A stretch of 45,068 bases of DNA from Mesotaenium endlicherianum. Taxonomy: Eukaryota; Streptophyta; Zygnematophyceae; Zygnematales; Mesotaeniaceae. Under the pieces are notes generated by a model, which was not told the origin of the DNA, made no database searches, and saw only the letters and a list, made by a program, of their open reading frames with translations. The DNA is taken from positions 439,794-484,861 of the forward strand of contig WELA01007809.1 in the NCBI GenBank assembly GCA_009602735.1, given 5' to 3'. This document shows, in pieces, positions 39,955 to 45,068 of this stretch. A program made the translations under genes and the position numbers. Position 1 is the first letter of the stretch. The number at the start of each line of letters is the position of its first letter.

Positions 39955-42900
39955 ATGGGTCCTGCTGAACTGGATTCACTATGCATGACTGACAGCAAGA
40001 TAAAGGAGACCATCAGCAATATAGACGTCCAGAGAGTGCACAATCTGGATGCTCTTGTTCCACCTGATGTCCAACATTTCTTTGCTACGTCAGGAGAACA
40101 ATGCGAAAGTCAGGAAAAGATAGTCCCCCCTATCCTACTGCATTGCATGATTGCAGGTAGAAAGGTGAGGGCATTTGTTGACGGAGGGGCGTCACATACT
40201 TTTATCCACAAGCACTTACTTAAGCGGCTAAGGCTCCCTACTGTCACCCAAGGGAATAGAAAATTATTCCTTGGAGATGCCTCAAGTATCCCGGGAGGAG
40301 TTATAACCAAGCCTATTAAGGTCCAGTTAGGTTCTGGCATTGNCAGTTCTGATTGAAACGCTTACATTTGAGGTACTCAACACCGGCTTTTATGATCTCG
40401 TGCTAGGCAGGTCCTGGCTTAATAGACATCAAGCTGAAGTGTGTTGGAGCAGAGGTACGGTTAAAGTGAGAGGAGCCAGTGATGGGCAGACTGACTTGGC
40501 ACCCACCAGTGCTCTTCCTCTTGTCCTGTGGAGATGGCAAATGAAGGAAAAGAAGAGGCTTCCAGAAGGATGCAAGTTGCTGAATGCAATGGAGTTCGTC
40601 AAAAGCTGGAACCAGAAGGAAGACAGAATGTTCTGTTTGCTGCTAAGAGAGGTACCTCCTCAACTTGAAGAAGTGGTTGAGAAAAAGGTAAGCCCTCCGG
40701 AGCACCCTACTGCTGCAAAAATTGTTGCTCAGTACACGGATGTATTTAACATGCCTCTAGGACTACTCCCTGAGAGGGAAGTAGATCATAGGATTGATTT
40801 ATTACCAAGGAGTCAGCCACCTTGGCAACGCACGTATGGCTTGTCTTATGTGGAGAGCGAGGAGTTGAAAACACAGATTGCAGAGCTTGAGGAAAATGGT
40901 TACATTTCTCCCAGTAAATCACCTTGTGGCGCACCCATCCTATTTGTTAAGAAAAAGGATGGCAGTATGCGGATGTGTGTGGATTACAGAGCCCTGAACA
41001 GAATTACAGTAAAGAACAAGTATGCGTTACCCAGGATCGAGGAGTTGCTTGATACCTTGTCTGGTGCTAAGGTGTTCAGTAAGATAGATCTCAAGAGTGG
41101 TTATCATCAAATAAGAATTGCTGAGGGGGATGAACAGAAGACTGCCTTTCGTACACGTTATGGACACTATGAGTTCAACGTGATGCCATTTGGACTGACT
41201 AATGCTCCTGCCACCTTCATGGGTGCTATGAATGACATTTTCAGACCTTATTTGGATAAGTTTGTGCAAGTTTTCCTGGATGATATTTTAATTTTCTCTA
41301 AAGATGAAGCTCAGCACACTGAACACTTAAAGACAGTCCTGGACACTCTAAGAACGAATCACTTATATGCTAAAATNTTAAATGAGCAAGTGTGATTTTT
41401 TTAAGGCAGTATTGAATTCTTAGGCCACGTTGTCAGTAAAGAGGGCATCAGTGTGGATCCTAAGAAAGTCCAGACCATAAGGGACTGGCCAGTACCACAG
41501 TCTGTCTCTGAAGTTAGATCCTTCCGCGGGTTGGCTAACTACTATAGGAGATTTATTGAGAATTATTCCACAAAGGCCAGTAAACTGACTGATCTTACTA
41601 AGCAAGACATAGGGTATGTGTGGGGGAATGAGCAGCAGGCACCCTTCCAGACCTTTAAGAATGCCCTTTGTTCTGCCCCAATGCTAACCGTGTATGACCC
41701 CAGCAAACCGGTGCAGGTGGTTACTGATGCCTCTGACTTTGCCATGGGTGCTATTTTGTTGCAGCCTGCTGACAAAACCACAAAGGATGGTAAGGTACGG
41801 CAGGAGTGGCATCGAGTGTTGTATGAGTCTATGAAGTTTAATCCAGCGGAGATGAATTACTCAGTGCATGATAAAGAGCTGCTAGCTATCATTCATGTAC
41901 TCAAACAGTGGAGAGCATACTTACATGGTAAAGCTTTTAAGGTGATTACAGATCATCTAGCTCTGACTCACTTTCAGAAGAAGTCCAAGCTGTCGAGGAG
42001 GGAGAACCGCTGGAGCCAGATGCTGGAGCAGTTCCAAGTCCAGATTGACTACAAACCAGGGAAGTTGAATCCTCCTGATGCACTCTCTAGAAGACCTGAC
42101 TTGCAAGAAAGGAACTCTAGTCAGCATGCTGTAGATAAAGTCCTGTGTGCACTCACTTCACTAAAGGTGAAAAAGTCCTTCCTAGAACAACTTAGGAAAG
42201 CCTACCTTTCTGACCCAACATTTGAGCCCAGCCCCACTACTGGTGTGTGTCGTGCTACGGCACTCGGGTATAAGCTTAATGGAGGGGTCTGAGGTGACTG
42301 AAACCACTTCAGGCAGGCTGAAGCCGGTCATTCGTAATAACTTGGAAATAAGGTCTCTCTTACTGAGTCAAGCACATGACAGTCTCCTGGGTGGACATTT
42401 GGGGCAGGCCAAAACTGTTGGCAAACTGCCAAAACATTTTCATTGGGAGGGGATACCCCGGGAGGTCTTGAAATATGTCAAGTCCTGTGACCAGTGTCAG
42501 AGAAATAAGTCTCGGCACACACCACCCGGAGGTCTCTTGCAACCACTGCCCATCCCAGCTGGACGCTGGGAAACTATATCCATGGACTGGGTGGTCTCAC
42601 TACCAAGAACTGCCAACGGGCATGATTCAATACTGGTAGTCGTGGATAAACTGACAAAAATGGTCATTTTTATCCCCACAACTGTCAAAGTGACTGCACT
42701 CGAAACAGCGAGACAGTTTTACAACCATGTAGTATGCCAACATGGGCTCCCTTCTAATATCATCTCAGACAGAGACTCAAAATTCACCTCTAAGTTCTGG
42801 AGAGCTTTAATGGGGTTAATGGGAGTCAAACAGCTGCTCAGCACAGCAAACCACCCTCAGACTGATGGGCAGACTGAAAGAACTAACCGAGTTCTGCAGG

Positions 42901-43679
42901 AGGTGCTGCGAGCATATATTAACCAAAACAAGATAATTGGGATGACCTGTTGCCTCAAATTCAGTTTGCGGTCAACAGTGCGGTGCACGCGTCAACGGGC
43001 AAGACTCCTTTTGAACCTCAGCCTGGGTAGAGTCCCTAAGTCTCCTTTAGATGTACTGGGGGAGTCCTTAACTGACCCTGAAGGGATTGACAACCCGGTC
43101 TCCCTCCAGTTAACTCAGGAGTTTGTTGACACCCTGTCAGAAGTCCAACAAAACCTGCACAAAGCCCAAGAAAACCAACAAAAATACGCTAATCAACACC
43201 GTCGGGAGCTGACATTTTCCAAGGGCAATTTAGTCAAACTGCATTCTCAGCACCTGTACCTCTTTGGCGTGGTCAAGAAAAAGCTTGGTCCTGTCTGGGT
43301 CGGTCCATATTCGGTGGTACGTCGTGTCGGTCAGAATGCTTACAAACTGAACATGTCAGCTGAATACAAGGGTCACCCGGTCTTTAATGTCTCCTTCCTG
43401 GAACCATACATCAAAGGTGATACACTGTCCACAAGTCGGTTACCTGTCCATCCGGGGCCGGTCCCCGCTGTCCGGGACGGTGATCCTGAGGAATATGAGG
43501 TCGATGAGATTTTAGACGCTCGCTCGGTCCGTCGATCGTCTAAATATGTCATGAAGTACCTCATCCGATAGAAGGGTTACGATGCCTCTGGGGACACTTG
43601 GGAATTTCCAGACCAGCTGACCTATGCCAAGGGGGCGTTGAAACGGTTCCACCTTCGGGCGGCTGGGGCACCGCCCTAA
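39955..43679 (+). pseudogene. Element D pol, broken
   Basis: All Pol domains are recognisable: protease, RT with FLDDIL, RNase H, integrase, GPY/F and chromodomain. Lesions, compared with B: an N at 40343 and another at 41377 (both look like assembly joins), a lost stretch near 41400, an extra base near 42291 (GGTCTGAGGTG), a missing base near 42927, a compensating extra base near 43016, and a Trp-to-stop change, TAG at 43569-43571, inside the chromodomain. Even ignoring the Ns it cannot encode a full Pol. Confidence 0.9.
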
Positions 43680-43727
43680 CTGTCATTTCAATTAACACGG
43701 GAAGGTTACAGGCGGTCCTGTCTCCAT

Positions 43728-43740
43728 TTAAGTTGGAGGG
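43728..43740 (+). promoter_or_regulatory. Internal polypurine-tract-like core, element D
   Basis: TTAAGTTGGAGGG lies 48 nt after the pol stop, followed by GGAAAATATATGACA as in B. Confidence 0.55.
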
Positions 43741-43869
43741 GAAAATATATGACATTTAGTCAGCGAGAGCGATAAAGGGACAGTTACGTGAATCCTAAAT
43801 GACAGCATAGTGACAAATGGGACAGCCTGGCCCACATAAAGCACCTCGAGCTAAAGGAAAAAGGGCCTC

Positions 43870-44372
43870 TGTAGTGAAACAGATAGATACAGTACTTATT
43901 GAAATATAATACTTTCTCTATTCAAGACAAGGATCTTTGAACACAAGTGGTAGCTTCTTGAAAGAGAGATGGCTTCTTGAAAATTAATATATTTCTTGAT
44001 TTTGACAAGTACAAGAGTGATTCTCGACTGTCTTTCGATGTTCTAGCTCTTGTTTATATACTTGCTAAATAAGTAATTTCTAGGAAGGTGTATGTTGATG
44101 TGTTGGCACCCAACACATCCCAAAACTTGCCACCTCTTTCTAGAATAATGAACACATGTCCTTTTGACCTAAAAATGGCACATTTGACTTTTGCCACGTG
44201 GACTTCTTCTAGGTCTTTCCTCTAACTTCAAAAATGCCTTAAAAGGTTCAAAGGACATGAATTAAGTCATTAAAGTACCTATTCACACTTGAATCCACAC
44301 AATACTACTCCAAATATATTTGAAAACATTAAAATATATGCAAATTAATATATAATAACTCAAATCACTACA
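43870..44372. mobile_element. 503-bp solo LTR of another family inserted in D
   Basis: It is bounded by the 5-bp duplication GCCTC at 43865-43869 and 44373-44377. The ends are TGTAGTGA and TCACTACA, perfect 8-bp inverted termini of TG...CA type. The sequence outside joins into the pol-ORF3 spacer as seen in A (GCACAGCATTACTTCACTCAAC against GCACATCAACACATCACTTAAC in A, each a partial match). It has no coding capacity and is unlike the A-D LTRs. A solo LTR from unequal recombination is the simplest reading; a small TIR element is the alternative. Confidence 0.8.
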
Positions 44373-44473
44373 GCCTCGCACAGCATTACTTCACTCAACT
44401 CAACTTAAAATATAATCATACGTTTGTGTTAGCGCACCGCAACTACGTCAACTTTTAGCAATCACCCTGTAAG

Positions 44474-44579
44474 GTAAAGAGGAGCGAATCCACCATATTA
44501 ATACGAACATACTTCCTGCCTGCAATCCCTTTGACAAAGATTGATATCCTACTAACTTGTGCCCTGGTTACATGTACAG
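44474..44579 (+). other. Candidate intron ahead of ORF3, element D
   Basis: Donor AAG|GTAAAG at 44474, TACTAAC at 44550-44556, acceptor ATGTACAG with AG at 44578-44579, one base before the ATG. The signals are retained despite changes in the interior. Confidence 0.55.
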
Positions 44580-44580
44580 G

Positions 44581-45068
44581 ATGGCTCCCACCACACAAAA
44601 GGAGGACAGAAAGCGCAAGGCAGAAAAAGCCAGGAGGACAATGGAGCAATACCAGAAGGAGCTGGCGGCGACGTCCCTCACCAGGAGAGAACAAGAAAGG
44701 GTCCGCAAACAACAAGAGGCGGCAGAAGAGGCACAGAGGAAGAAGGATCAGGAAGCGGAAAACCTCAGGAAGGCTGAGGAGGAGAGACAGAAGAAACAGC
44801 AAGAAGAAGCGGCAGCGGCAGAAGAGGAGAAAAGGAAAAAGATTGAAGCGGACAGACAGAAGAGCTTGGCCACTTACAGGTATACTGTGGTGGGTGGCCA
44901 AAACTTTGATAACCTGAAGAAAGCATTGCTGGCAGCCCAGGAAATTAATAAGCTGGAACAGACAACACTGCTACAGGGGGAAGGAGCTGCAGCACTGGAT
45001 AGGTACATTGAGACACACACTGGTGTGGTCCTCTACGAAGATTATGCCAAGATGGTGGGCTATACAGC
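44581..45068 (+). CDS. Element D ORF3, 5' part (runs off the window)
   Basis: The frame is open from ATG 44581 to the last base, about 162 codons. It begins MAPTTQKEDRKRKAEKARR, goes through the Glu/Lys/Gln-rich probable coiled coil and into the conserved YTVVGGQNFDNLKKALLAAQ region, ending near YEDYAKMVGYT. Only a handful of residues differ from B. The C-terminal two thirds lie outside the window. While gag and pol in D carry lesions, this part has none. The function is unknown, as for ORF3 of B. Confidence 0.82.
   Translation, partial: MAPTTQKEDRKRKAEKARRTMEQYQKELAATSLTRREQERVRKQQEAAEEAQRKKDQEAENLRKAEEERQKKQQEEAAAAEEEKRKKIEADRQKSLATYRYTVVGGQNFDNLKKALLAAQEINKLEQTTLLQGEGAAALDRYIETHTGVVLYEDYAKMVGYT

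Larger units (their letters stand above)
37644..45068 (+). mobile_element. Element D: fourth family member, partly decayed, runs off the right edge
   Basis: 5' LTR, PBS, gag, frameshift cassette, pol, internal PPT-like core, spacer with a solo LTR insertion, splice signals and the beginning of ORF3. The order matches B. Gag and pol carry indels and a nonsense codon. Three single Ns break frames and probably reflect assembly joins. The 3' LTR is outside the window. Confidence 0.93.

Overview
The window comes from a land-plant (streptophyte) nuclear genome. The evidence is a split gene of the plant-specific calmodulin-binding protein 60 (CBP60) family at the left end, GT-AG introns, LTR retrotransposons primed by initiator-tRNA-Met-like sites, and a MULE-type DNA transposon with a 9-bp target duplication. 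The species cannot be fixed from sequence alone. Single N characters at 692, 39933, 40343 and 41377 suggest a draft assembly.

Layout. (1) 1-3609, minus strand: the 5' five exons of a CBP60 gene, running off the left edge. (2) 3610-6514: its upstream region, holding a non-autonomous MULE (4757-5981, 9-bp TSD) whose right terminal repeat is split by a 350-bp near-perfect palindrome. (3) 6515-32294: one stack of three related Ty3/gypsy chromovirus-like elements. An old degraded element A (6520-32289, TSD GTACC) was invaded in its protease region by intact element B (9083-17901, plus strand, TSD GGCTG) and in its 3' LTR by intact element C (22957-31776, minus strand, TSD TCCGT). (4) 32295-37643: low-coding DNA with an inverted pair of another repeat family (X), a small insertion inside one copy, and possible minus-strand retroelement remnants. 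(5) 37644 to the right edge: a fourth relative, D, with broken gag and pol, an open third ORF, and a 503-bp solo LTR of another family (TSD GCCTC).

The chromovirus-like family is the most interesting content. B and C each carry gag (492 aa, CCHC knuckle), pol (protease, RT, RNase H, DDE integrase, GPY/F module, C-terminal chromodomain) and a further 558-aa ORF3 of unknown function. Pol lies in the -1 frame to gag. The junction holds a textbook -1 frameshift cassette: slippery T TTA AAA, a 7-nt spacer, then a perfect 10-bp hairpin that contains the gag stop codon. ORF3 is preceded by a TACTAAC branch-point match and an AG acceptor one base before its ATG, with a donor-like site about 103 nt upstream, so it may be made from a spliced RNA. 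A second copy of the polypurine core lies between pol and ORF3. B and C are collinear with no indel over the 7.36-kb internal region and nearly identical in protein, yet the two LTRs within each element differ by substitutions and by a 26-bp repeat unit. This points to LTR mosaicism, gene conversion or an assembly effect.
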